Origin: DATLYF01 sp035575095
Lineage (GTDB): Bacteria; Pseudomonadota; Gammaproteobacteria; Competibacterales; Competibacteraceae
Assembly (NCBI GenBank): GCA_035575095.1
Contig: DATLYF010000183.1
Location: 1 to 32,376, forward strand
Direction of reading: 5' to 3'
DNA length: 32,376 nt
Each line of letters begins with the position of its first letter. Position 1 is the stretch's first letter. The position numbers and the translations under genes were made by a program. Under the pieces are notes generated by a model. That model saw nothing but the letters and a program-made list of their open reading frames with translations, made no database searches and was not told the DNA's origin. Shown in pieces: positions 15,389 through 22,161 of this stretch.

Positions 15389-15506
15389 TCCAGCGTCCGA
15401 GATAGGATTCAGATAGCGCTTGCAGGCCATAGTTTAACCAAGCCGCAGGGCGGCCCGTCCAACTCTGCAACACGCTCGCGTCAGACCCCGACGCATCGAT
15501 TCACGC

Positions 15507-15535
15507 TTGGCAATCCGGCGTCGATGCTCTAAAAA
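15507..15535 (+). promoter_or_regulatory. Putative sigma-70 promoter of the RlpA-like gene
   Basis: TTGGCA (15507-15512), 17 bases, then TAAAAA (15530-15535): five and four of six matches to the consensus boxes. It lies 34 bases before the coding start of the RlpA-like gene at 15570. Confidence 0.4.
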
Positions 15536-15569
15536 ACACAGGGTTGGCCCACGTCCAGGGAGAATCCCA

Positions 15570-16094
15570 ATGACGCCACCCATAACCGGAGAGCGCCGCG
15601 CGGCCGCACTGGGCAGTGTGCTGTTGCTGCTGACTACGGTCGCCACCCCGGCCCTTGCCGCCAAACCGGCGCAACCTGCCAAGCCTCCGGCCAGCCACAT
15701 CGCCAAATCCTCCGCCAAGCTCGGCAAGCACCCCAGCGCCGACGCCCATCGCGCTTCGCGTAAACCCTTGCAGGTCGGCACGGCCTCCTATTACAGCCAG
15801 CGCTTCGAAGGCCGCCGCACCGCCAGTGGCGAGCGCTTCAGCGTACACGGTCTGACCGCCGCCCATGCCACCCTGGCGCTGCACTCGCGAGTGCGCGTCA
15901 CCAACCTGCGTAACGGCAAGAGCGTGGTGGTGCGCATCAACGACCGCGGCATCTCGCCTCGCTCCGGCCGCATCATGGATCTGTCGCCGGCCGCGGCGCG
16001 CGAGCTGGACATGCTGCGCCAGGGCGTGGCCAAAGTCGCCATCGAACCGGTCGACGAGCTCGATCCGCGCACCACCCTGGCCAGCCGCCGCTAA
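15570..16094 (+). CDS. rlpA: RlpA-like secreted double-psi beta-barrel protein
   Basis: RlpA proteins act on septal peptidoglycan; the Pseudomonas enzyme is a lytic transglycosylase that cuts glycan strands lacking stem peptides. The start at 15570 follows an AGGGAGA site. Residues 1-30 form a Sec signal peptide ending ATPALA before AKPAQP; a basic, Ala/Pro-rich linker (31-66) leads to the DPBB domain (about 67-160). That domain carries the family signature VGTASYYSQRFEGRRTASGE, with E88, and INDRGISPRSGRIMDLS, with D125; these acidic residues match the catalytic pair proposed for RlpA. At 174 aa it is short: there is no C-terminal SPOR domain and no lipobox cysteine, so it is probably soluble in the periplasm. 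The gene is divergent from parE and convergent with the DUF3501 gene. Confidence 0.85.
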   Translation: MTPPITGERRAAALGSVLLLLTTVATPALAAKPAQPAKPPASHIAKSSAKLGKHPSADAHRASRKPLQVGTASYYSQRFEGRRTASGERFSVHGLTAAHATLALHSRVRVTNLRNGKSVVVRINDRGISPRSGRIMDLSPAAARELDMLRQGVAKVAIEPVDELDPRTTLASRR

Positions 16095-16128
16095 AAAGAG
16101 ACCCCGCGGCGCCGGCGCCGCACGCGGG
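16093..16128 (-). terminator. Intrinsic terminator of the rubrerythrin/Fe-S/DUF3501 transcript
   Basis: On the minus strand a strong GC stem is followed by TCTCTTTTT (T-run at 16097-16093). The stem can form between CCCGCG (16103-16108) and CGCGGG (16123-16128), or within the 16-base perfect palindrome at 16106-16121. It sits 22 bases after the DUF3501 stop; the T-run almost touches the RlpA gene's stop codon. Confidence 0.7.
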
Positions 16129-16149
16129 ATCAAGCTGAGGAACGATGCT

Positions 16150-16734
16150 TCAGTCGAAATCCGCCAGCAACGCTTGGCGGGTGGGTTCGGGCAGCGGATC
16201 GACGCTGACCCGGTAGCCGGGATGGTCGATCCCGGCGGCGAGCGCCGCGCCCTCCCTGAGGGCGGCGATCATGACCGGGCTGAACTCGAAGCGCAGGAAG
16301 TGCACCGACGAGGTCTTGTACTCGTTCTCCCGCTCCATGTCCTCGTCGGCGATGGCCCACACCGGCTCGCAGCCGGCCACACGCAGCCACACCCGATCCT
16401 CGATGCCGATGAGCTGGGCGAGTGCCGCCTGCCGCTGCGCGATGTCCGGATACTCCAGCAGGAAGGTGGCCTTGAGGTTGCGGCCGTCCGGGATCAGCGG
16501 ATTGTAAGCCTCCAGTTCGCCATCGATGCCTTCGGGCTCGAAGATGCGCTCGATGCGCAGCATTTCCTGGATCTGATACTGCATGGTCAGCCGGTCTTCG
16601 AATAGCAGGCTGGCGTGCTCGCCCAGCCGCACCTGGCGCGGCTTCTTGTGGGCCAACACCCGGGCGCGGAAGGCCGGGCGCTGCGCGGCATAGGTCTCCA
16701 GGCTCATCAGGTCGGCGCGGGTCAGTTTCTGCAT
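16150..16734 (-). CDS. DUF3501 family protein
   Basis: A conserved protein of unknown function, usually found beside an Fe-S oxidoreductase-like gene and a rubrerythrin, as here. The start at 16734 (MQKLTRADLMSLETYAAQR) is preceded by GGAGG ten bases upstream and matches the family start; the open frame extends further but poorly. The 194 residues show an N-terminal helix rich in charged residues, RLGEHASLLFEDRLTMQYQI near 36-55, a LIPDGRNLKATFLLEYPD segment near 79-96, and FLRFEFSPVMIAALREGA near 145-162. I see no signal peptide, membrane helix or cysteine cluster, so it should be cytoplasmic. It is last in its block, 135 bases after the Fe-S gene. Its role may be to support the Fe-S/rubrerythrin redox pair; that is inference. 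Confidence 0.85.
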   Translation of the reverse strand: MQKLTRADLMSLETYAAQRPAFRARVLAHKKPRQVRLGEHASLLFEDRLTMQYQIQEMLRIERIFEPEGIDGELEAYNPLIPDGRNLKATFLLEYPDIAQRQAALAQLIGIEDRVWLRVAGCEPVWAIADEDMERENEYKTSSVHFLRFEFSPVMIAALREGAALAAGIDHPGYRVSVDPLPEPTRQALLADFD

Positions 16735-16869
16735 GGGGCACGGTCCTCCAAAATCACTCACCACACTCGTCCGGCGTGCCGGGGTGTTCGCCGCGACGAC
16801 GCTCGGGAACGGGCGTCTGGCGGAAGCGGAGGCGAATACCCCAAACACGCCTTACGTTAGGAGCTGCTC

Positions 16870-18210
16870 TCAGATCCCATAAGCCCGACGCAGCAGCGTC
16901 AGCGGATGGGTGGGCGCCTGGCCGCTCTTGAGACCGTTCTCGAGGTGATGGCCGGCGATGGGGCAGTCGCTGGCATAGTGATCGGCCTTGGCCGACTGTA
17001 TCCGGCCGACCACCGGCTTGCCGATCTTCATGGCGATCTCGTGGGTTTCGGCCCTCACCCCGTAAGTGCCATCGTGACCGGCGCAGCGCTCGATGGCCAT
17101 CACCTGGGTGCCCGGCACCAGCTCCAGTACCTCGCGGGTCTTCTGGCCGATGTTCTGTACCCGCAGGTGGCAGGCCAGGTGGTAGGCCACCTTGCCCAGC
17201 CCGCTCTTGAAGTCGGTCTTCAGCAAGCCGGCCTTGTGGCGCAGCATCAGGTACTCGAAGGGATCGTAGACCGCCTCCGCCACCTTGCGCACCAGCGGGT
17301 CATCGGGGAACAGCAGCGGCAACTCGCTCTTCAGCATCAGTACACAGGACGGCACCGGGGCGACGATGTCCCAGCCCTGCTCGACCAGCGTCGCCAGGCG
17401 CGGCAGGTTGTGCTCCTTGAGACGGGCCACCGACTCCAAATCGCCCAGCTCCAGCTTGGGCATACCGCAGCAGCGACTGTCCTCGACCAGTGTCACTGGG
17501 ATGCCGTTGTGCTCGAAGACGGCCAGCAGATCCTCGCCGAGCTGGGGCTCGTTGTAGCTGCCGTAGCAGGTACCGAACAGCGCCACCCTGCCCCGGGTCG
17601 GCCCGCCCGGGACGACGTTCTGCGTGAAACGATGCCCCGCCAGGCGCTGCTTCAGGGTCTTGGGAGCATAGGGTGGCAGCCTGGCCTCGGCGTGAATGCC
17701 GAAGTGCTTGTGCAGCAGCCGCCGCGCCCGGGGGTTGCGGTTGACGGCGTTGACCGTCTCGCTTACCACCGGGATGCCGGCCAGCTTACCGGTGAGGTCG
17801 GTGGAGGTGATCAGCTTGTCGCGCAGGCCGACCCGCCCCTGTCTGAACTTCACCGCCTTGGCGCGCAGCATCAGATGCGGGAAATCCACGTTCCACGGGT
17901 GCGGCGGCACGTACGGACACTTGGTCATGTAGCACATGTCGCACAGGTAGCAATGGTCGACCACCTTCCAGTAGTCGCCCTTGGCCACACCGTGCAGTTC
18001 CATGTCCTCGGTGGCATCGATCAGGTCGAATAAGGTGGGAAAGGCGTTGCACAAACTGAAACAGCGCCGGCAACCGTGGCAGATGTCGAAGATCCGCTCC
18101 AGCTCCTGGAACAGCTTGGCTTCGTCGAAGAAGTCGGGGCTCTGCCAATCGATGGGATGGCGAGTCGGCGCCTCCAGACTGCCTTCCCGCGGCATTTCGC
18201 GTTCCGCCAT
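16870..18210 (-). CDS. GlpC/HdrD-like protein with two [4Fe-4S] clusters and CCG domains
   Basis: An electron-transfer protein of the heterodisulfide reductase D / glycerol-3-phosphate dehydrogenase C group; its exact partner is unknown. The start at 18210 (MAEREMPREG) has GGGAG upstream. In 446 residues there are two ferredoxin-type cysteine sets, C44-C47-C50-C54 (CHGCRRCFSLC) and C87-C90-C93-C98 (CYLCDMCYMTKC), predicted to hold two [4Fe-4S] clusters. The C-terminal half carries two CCG-type domains: the first has C215, CCG at 247-249 and C289; the second has C347, then CAGHDG at 376 in place of CCG, and C416. No membrane helix is seen. It lies 116 bases after rubrerythrin, beyond a terminator, and before the DUF3501 gene. 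Likely role: reducing the rubrerythrin or a related stress reaction. Confidence 0.85.
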   Translation of the reverse strand: MAEREMPREGSLEAPTRHPIDWQSPDFFDEAKLFQELERIFDICHGCRRCFSLCNAFPTLFDLIDATEDMELHGVAKGDYWKVVDHCYLCDMCYMTKCPYVPPHPWNVDFPHLMLRAKAVKFRQGRVGLRDKLITSTDLTGKLAGIPVVSETVNAVNRNPRARRLLHKHFGIHAEARLPPYAPKTLKQRLAGHRFTQNVVPGGPTRGRVALFGTCYGSYNEPQLGEDLLAVFEHNGIPVTLVEDSRCCGMPKLELGDLESVARLKEHNLPRLATLVEQGWDIVAPVPSCVLMLKSELPLLFPDDPLVRKVAEAVYDPFEYLMLRHKAGLLKTDFKSGLGKVAYHLACHLRVQNIGQKTREVLELVPGTQVMAIERCAGHDGTYGVRAETHEIAMKIGKPVVGRIQSAKADHYASDCPIAGHHLENGLKSGQAPTHPLTLLRRAYGI

Positions 18211-18276
18211 GACCGGGACTCCCAGCTCAAAGGGCCGGCGTCCGCATGGGCACACCGGCGGCAAACGGACAGACCG

Positions 18277-18305
18277 AAAACATCAGGCCGGGGATGCCGG
18301 CCTGA
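18277..18305 (-). terminator. Terminator after rubrerythrin
   Basis: A nine-pair perfect stem (18283-18291 with 18297-18305, arm TCAGGCCGG) around a five-base loop is followed on the minus strand by TGTTTTCGG. It lies between rubrerythrin and the Fe-S gene and may make rubrerythrin mRNA more abundant than that of the genes behind it. Confidence 0.65.
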
Positions 18306-18326
18306 GCTCGGGCTGCGCAGAGCGGC

Positions 18327-18743
18327 TCACTCCATCTGGTCCAGAGCCTTCTGGAAGCGGTTGGCGTGAGAGCGCTCGGCCTTGGCCAGGGTCTCGAACC
18401 AGTCGGCGATCTCGTCGAACCCCTCTTCGCGGGCCGTCTTGGCCATGCCGGGGTACATGTCCGTATATTCGTGGGTCTCGCCAGCGATGGCCGACTTAAG
18501 GTTTTCGGCAGTCGGCCCGATGGGCAGTCCCGTCACCGGATCACCCACCGTCTCTAGATATTCCAGATGGCCATGGGCATGGCCAGTCTCGCCCTCGGCG
18601 GTGGAACGGAACACGGCGGCGATGTCGTTGTAGCCCTCTACATCGGCCTTGGAGGCGAAGTAGAGGTAGCGACGGTTGGCCTGGGACTCGCCGGCGAAGG
18701 CGTATTTCAGGTTCGCTTCGGTCTTGCTGCCTTTCAGTTCCAT
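18327..18743 (-). CDS. Rubrerythrin family di-iron protein (no rubredoxin domain)
   Basis: A small ferritin-like protein which in most bacteria reduces hydrogen peroxide at a non-heme di-iron centre. The start at 18743 (MELKGSKTEANLKYAF) is preceded by GGAGG seven bases away. At 138 aa it is just the four-helix domain. The complete ligand set is visible: E19 (GES), E52 and H55 (GETGH), E89 and E92 (GETHEY), E123 and H126 (ERSH). The C-terminal rubredoxin domain of classical rubrerythrin is missing, so an outside electron donor is needed; the Fe-S protein downstream is a plausible candidate. The gene is first of a three-gene block and has an AT-rich promoter with an inverted repeat. Confidence 0.93.
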   Translation of the reverse strand: MELKGSKTEANLKYAFAGESQANRRYLYFASKADVEGYNDIAAVFRSTAEGETGHAHGHLEYLETVGDPVTGLPIGPTAENLKSAIAGETHEYTDMYPGMAKTAREEGFDEIADWFETLAKAERSHANRFQKALDQME

Positions 18744-18778
18744 GGTGTCCTCCGTTGTGGCTAGTGGCCGGATAAGCT

Positions 18779-18805
18779 TTAGATCAAGTCTAAATACTGA
18801 TCTAA
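18779..18805. promoter_or_regulatory. Operator-like inverted repeat at the rubrerythrin promoter
   Basis: TTAGATCA (18779-18786) and its exact complement TGATCTAA (18798-18805) are separated by 11 bases; a third half-site of the TTAGA type lies between them. The repeat begins at the -10 box and covers the expected start of transcription, where a bound repressor would block initiation. The AT-rich content contrasts with its surroundings. The regulator is unknown: a redox- or iron-responsive (Rrf2- or Fur-type) protein is a guess. Confidence 0.55.
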
Positions 18806-18832
18806 CTATGGACGATATATGGAATTTGTCAA
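18805..18832 (-). promoter_or_regulatory. Sigma-70 promoter of rubrerythrin
   Basis: On the minus strand a perfect TTGACA (18832-18827), a 16-base spacer, then CATAGT (18810-18805), four of six to the consensus. Transcription would begin near 18799, giving a leader of about 55 bases before the start at 18743. Confidence 0.6.
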
Positions 18833-18861
18833 ATCGGCCGGGGATCAGCCGGCGATAAGGT

Positions 18862-18890
18862 TTGACCCCCCTGGAACAGCGGAGTAACGT
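18862..18890 (+). promoter_or_regulatory. Possible weak promoter of xseB-ispA-dxs
   Basis: TTGACC (18862-18867), 17 bases and TAACGT (18885-18890). The first box is good, the second poor (three of six). It is the best candidate in the gap between the divergent rubrerythrin promoter and xseB. Confidence 0.25.
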
Positions 18891-18918
18891 AATTTGATTG
18901 ACGTTATGGTAAGACCGT

Positions 18919-19161
18919 ATGGCGGCGAAAAAATCCCCACCCGCGCTGGACGTCGAACAGTCTTTGCAGACCCTGGAGCAGCTCGTAAGCGAGCTGGAGC
19001 GCGGCGAGCTGAGCCTGGAGCAGGCGCTGGCCCATTTCGAGCAGGGCATCACTCTGGTGCGGCAGTGCCAGCAGGCGCTCGCCCAAGCGGAGCAACGCGT
19101 GGAGCAGCTCGTCGCCCGCAATGGCGAGTGGATCACCACTCCCCTGCCGGAACAGGACTGA
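18919..19161 (+). CDS. xseB: Exodeoxyribonuclease VII small subunit
   Basis: Small subunit that clamps the large XseA subunit; the complex degrades single-stranded DNA from either end during repair and recombination. The 80 residues fit the family (E. coli XseB has 80). The typical two-helix pattern is clear: SLQTLEQLVSELERGELSLE near 15-34, then ALAHFEQGITLVRQCQQAL near 36-54 and the closing AEQRVEQLV. The start at 18919 is poor in ribosome-site strength but is the only start that gives the family N-terminus. It heads the xseB-ispA-dxs block common in Gammaproteobacteria; its stop is six bases before ispA. Confidence 0.95.
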   Translation: MAAKKSPPALDVEQSLQTLEQLVSELERGELSLEQALAHFEQGITLVRQCQQALAQAEQRVEQLVARNGEWITTPLPEQD

Positions 19162-19167
19162 GGTCTC

Positions 19168-20055
19168 ATGTCCGGCGAACTGATCCGTCACTATCAGGAA
19201 CGGGTGGAGCAGGCCCTGGACACCCGCCTGCCGGCCGCCGACATCCATCCCAGCCATCTGCACCAGGCCATGCGCTATGCCACCTTGGGCGGCGGCAAGC
19301 GGTTGCGTCCGGTGCTGGTCTATGCCACTGGCGAAGCCCTGGGAGTGCCGCTGGCGGCCCTGGACGGGCCGGCCTGCGCGGTGGAACTGATCCACGCCTA
19401 TTCGCTGGTCCACGACGACCTTCCGGCCATGGACGACGATGACCTGCGCCGCGGCAAGCCCACCTGCCACAAAGCCTTCGACGAGGCTACCGCCATCCTC
19501 GCTGGCGACGCCCTGCAGGCCCTGGCCTTCCAGGTGCTGGTCCAGGACCCGACCATGGTGCAGGTGCCGCAGCGGCGCCTGCGCATGCTCGCGCTGCTCG
19601 CCCAGGCCGCCGGCTCGCGCGGCATGGTAGGCGGGCAGGCCATCGATCTGGCGGCAGTGGGCAAGAGCCTCAACCTGGTCGAACTGGAAAACATGCACAT
19701 CCACAAGACCGGGGCGCTGATCCGCGCCAGCGTGCTGCTCGGCGCCCTCAGTCAGCCGGAACTGGGCGATGCCGAACTGGAGCCCCTGGACCGCTACGCC
19801 AAGTGCATCGGCCTGGCCTTCCAGATCCAGGACGACATTCTCGACGTCACCACCGACACCCGTATCCTGGGCAAGACCCAGGGTGCCGACATCGCCCGCG
19901 GCAAGCCCACCTATCCCGCCCTGCTCGGCCTGGACGGCGCCCGCGAGCATGCCGGGATGCTGATCGAACAGGCCCTGGATAGCCTCGCGCCGTTCGGCGA
20001 GCGAGCCGAACCGCTGCGCTGGATCGCCCGTTACATCGTCGAGCGCAGCCACTGA
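19168..20055 (+). CDS. ispA: Farnesyl diphosphate synthase
   Basis: Joins dimethylallyl and isopentenyl diphosphates to make geranyl and then farnesyl diphosphate, precursor of quinones and the undecaprenyl carrier. The 295 residues match the E. coli enzyme length (299). The first aspartate-rich motif is VHDDLPAMDDDDLRRG (D83, D84, D89), the substrate-binding GGGKRLRP lies at 41-48, and the second aspartate motif is QIQDDILDVTTD (D222, D223, D226). The residues SL before the first motif are small, and the two extra residues inside the first motif mark the bacterial FPP synthase type. Soluble, cytoplasmic. It begins six bases after xseB and is 95 bases before dxs, which supplies its building blocks. 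Confidence 0.96.
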   Translation: MSGELIRHYQERVEQALDTRLPAADIHPSHLHQAMRYATLGGGKRLRPVLVYATGEALGVPLAALDGPACAVELIHAYSLVHDDLPAMDDDDLRRGKPTCHKAFDEATAILAGDALQALAFQVLVQDPTMVQVPQRRLRMLALLAQAAGSRGMVGGQAIDLAAVGKSLNLVELENMHIHKTGALIRASVLLGALSQPELGDAELEPLDRYAKCIGLAFQIQDDILDVTTDTRILGKTQGADIARGKPTYPALLGLDGAREHAGMLIEQALDSLAPFGERAEPLRWIARYIVERSH

Positions 20056-20150
20056 CAGGCGACCGGAGCGTGCAGCCCGCCCCTCTGGTTTGCTTGCAGC
20101 CCCCCGCCGGGACAACGATAATTCCCGGTTTACGCTGACGGACGCAGCCC

Positions 20151-22001
20151 ATGACCGGACCGAGCTATCCTCTGCTGGAGACTATCGAGACCCCCGTCGA
20201 CCTGCGCAAGCTGCCCGAGAGCAAGCTGGTGCCGCTGGCCGACGAGCTGCGCGAGTTCCTGATCCAGACCGTGGCCAAGACTGGTGGCCATTTCGCCGCC
20301 GGCCTGGGCACGGTAGAGTTGACCATCGCCCTGCATTACGTCTTCAACACCCCCGAGGACCGTCTGGTCTGGGACGTGGGCCACCAGACCTACCCCCACA
20401 AGATCCTCACCGGCCGCCGCCACCGCATGCACACCATGCGCAAGCTCAACGGCCTGGCGCCTTTCCCCAAGCGCAAGGAAAGCCCCTACGATGCCTTCGG
20501 CGTCGGCCATTCCAGCACCTCCATCAGCGCCGCCCTGGGGATGGCCATCGCCGCCGCGCGCGCCGGTCTGGAGCGGCGTTGCGTGGCCGTCATCGGCGAC
20601 GGCGCCATGACCGCAGGCCAGGCCTTCGAGGCGCTGAACCACGCCGGCGACCTCAAAGCCAACCTGCTGGTCGTCCTCAACGACAACGAGATGTCCATCT
20701 CGCCCAACGTCGGCGCGCTGTCCAATTACCTTACTCGGGTGATGTCGAGCAAGCTCATCGCCAGCGTGCGCGAGGGCGGCAAGAAAGTGCTCTCGCACAT
20801 GCCGCCGCCGATGTGGGAAATGGCCAAGCGCGCCGAGGAGCACGTCAAGGGCATGGTCGCCCCCGGCACCCTATTCGAGGAGATGGGTTTCAACTATTTC
20901 GGCCCCATCGACGGCCACGACTTGCCTACCCTGGTGCAGACCCTGCGCAATCTCAGCGGTCTACGGGGACCGCGGCTGCTGCACGTCATCACCCGCAAGG
21001 GCAAGGGCTACAAGCTGGCCGAAGCCGAGCCGGTCACCTACCACGGTGTCGGCACTTTCGATCCGGCCAAGGGCCTGCCCCCCGCTAGCGGCGGCGGCAG
21101 CCCCACCTACACCCAGGTGTTCAGCGACTGGCTGTGCGACATGGCCGAGCAGGACGAGCGGCTAATCGGCATCACCCCGGCCATGCGCGAGGGCTCCGGG
21201 CTGGTGGAGTTCTCCCAGCGCTTCCCGCAGCGCTATTTCGACGTCGGCATCGCCGAGCAGCACAGCGTCACCGTGGCCGCCGGCATGGCCTGCGACGGGC
21301 TGAAACCGGTGGTGGCGATCTATTCCACCTTTCTGCAACGCGCCTACGACCAGCTCATCCATGACGTCGCCCTGCAGAACCTGCCGGTACTGTTCGCCAT
21401 CGACCGCGCCGGCCTGGTCGGGCCGGACGGCCCCACCCACGCCGGCAGCTTCGATTTCAGCTACCTGCGCTGCATCCCCAACATGGTAGTGATGGCCCCG
21501 GCGGATGAAAACGAGACCCGGCAGATGCTCTACACCGGTTTCCTCCACGACGGCCCGGCGACGGTGCGCTATCCGCGCGGCAAGGGCCCCGGCGTGCCGG
21601 TACGTAAGGAGATGACGGCCCTGCCAATCGGCAAGGCAGAACTGCGTCGCCGCGGGAAAAGCATCGCCCTGCTGGCCTTTGGCAGCATGGTGGCGGTGGC
21701 CGAGGCGGTGGCCGAGCAGCTCGATGCCACCGTGGTCAATATGCGCTTCGTCAAGCCGCTCGACGAGGCCCTGGTGCTGGAGATGGCGCGCAGCCACGAG
21801 CGCCTGGTGACCCTGGAGGAGAATGCGGTGATGGGCGGTGCCGGCAGCGCCGTCAACGAGTGCCTGGCCGCCCACGGGGTATTGGTGCCGGTGCGCAACA
21901 TCGGTCTGCCCGATCGCTTCATCGATCAGGGCGAGCGCAATGAACTGCTGGCGGTGGCGGGTCTGGACACGGCCGGAGTGCTCAAAGCCATCGCCGGCTG
22001 A
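20151..22001 (+). CDS. dxs: 1-deoxy-D-xylulose-5-phosphate synthase
   Basis: Thiamine-diphosphate enzyme that condenses pyruvate and glyceraldehyde 3-phosphate, the first step of the MEP isoprenoid pathway; DXP also feeds thiamine and pyridoxal synthesis. The 616 residues are of normal length (E. coli 620). The N-terminal domain has the catalytic-site H47 (TGGHFAAGLG) and the ThDP/Mg motif GDGAMTAGQ at 149-157 with N177. The middle transketolase domain has FDVGIAEQHSVT, whose glutamate activates the cofactor, and AIDRAGLVGPDGPTHAG; the C-terminal domain ends with LPDRFIDQGERNELL. Its position after ispA is the standard arrangement. The ribosome site before 20151 is weak. Confidence 0.97.
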   Translation: MTGPSYPLLETIETPVDLRKLPESKLVPLADELREFLIQTVAKTGGHFAAGLGTVELTIALHYVFNTPEDRLVWDVGHQTYPHKILTGRRHRMHTMRKLNGLAPFPKRKESPYDAFGVGHSSTSISAALGMAIAAARAGLERRCVAVIGDGAMTAGQAFEALNHAGDLKANLLVVLNDNEMSISPNVGALSNYLTRVMSSKLIASVREGGKKVLSHMPPPMWEMAKRAEEHVKGMVAPGTLFEEMGFNYFGPIDGHDLPTLVQTLRNLSGLRGPRLLHVITRKGKGYKLAEAEPVTYHGVGTFDPAKGLPPASGGGSPTYTQVFSDWLCDMAEQDERLIGITPAMREGSGLVEFSQRFPQRYFDVGIAEQHSVTVAAGMACDGLKPVVAIYSTFLQRAYDQLIHDVALQNLPVLFAIDRAGLVGPDGPTHAGSFDFSYLRCIPNMVVMAPADENETRQMLYTGFLHDGPATVRYPRGKGPGVPVRKEMTALPIGKAELRRRGKSIALLAFGSMVAVAEAVAEQLDATVVNMRFVKPLDEALVLEMARSHERLVTLEENAVMGGAGSAVNECLAAHGVLVPVRNIGLPDRFIDQGERNELLAVAGLDTAGVLKAIAG

Positions 22002-22012
22002 GCGGCGGTCGA

Positions 22013-22041
22013 TTGCCAGACCGGTTGGGTCCAAGTAATAT
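22013..22041 (+). promoter_or_regulatory. Putative sigma-70 promoter of folE2
   Basis: TTGCCA (22013-22018), exactly 17 bases, then TAATAT (22036-22041): five of six and four of six consensus matches, just after the dxs stop. Transcription would begin near 22048, leaving a leader of about 113 bases before folE2. Confidence 0.5.
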
Positions 22042-22052
22042 CCAAGCCCGTT

Positions 22053-22128
22053 ACTCGGGAATAGCGAGTCGAGAGGGGACCGGCGTGCCGAACAGCCCAG
22101 CCCGCGGCGCGGTGCAAGCACCGGTCCC
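22053..22128 (+). ncRNA. Structured 5' leader of folE2, possible riboswitch-like element
   Basis: Two folds can be drawn by eye. A small hairpin pairs ACTCG (22053-22057) with CGAGT (22065-22069). A larger element pairs GGGACCG (22076-22082) with CGGTCCC (22122-22128). After a two-base bulge it continues as GTGC (22085-22088) with GCAC (22118-22121). An uneven internal loop (22089-22099 opposite AA at 22116-22117) leads to an inner stem, 22100-22105 with 22109-22115, which has one bulged T. A compact 53-base, two-helix element with a loop between the helices is the kind of layout seen in small riboswitches. Since folE2 makes the first folate intermediate, a folate-sensing RNA is conceivable. 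I cannot assign it to a known class, and it could be a chance fold of GC-rich sequence. Confidence 0.4.
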
Positions 22129-22161
22129 GTATCGCCGAAACCCAGCCAGGACTAGTCTTCC

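Noticed and set aside
15389..15430. Longer ParE start at 15430
   Set aside because: The extra 14 residues are absent from E. coli ParE, and no ribosome site precedes them.
16906..18033. 375-codon open frame opposite the Fe-S protein gene
   Set aside because: Antisense shadow: no domain, no ribosome site, and it covers a gene with clear cluster cysteines.
18904..20115. 403-codon open frame opposite xseB and ispA
   Set aside because: Covers two standard genes with intact motifs; no family resemblance of its own.
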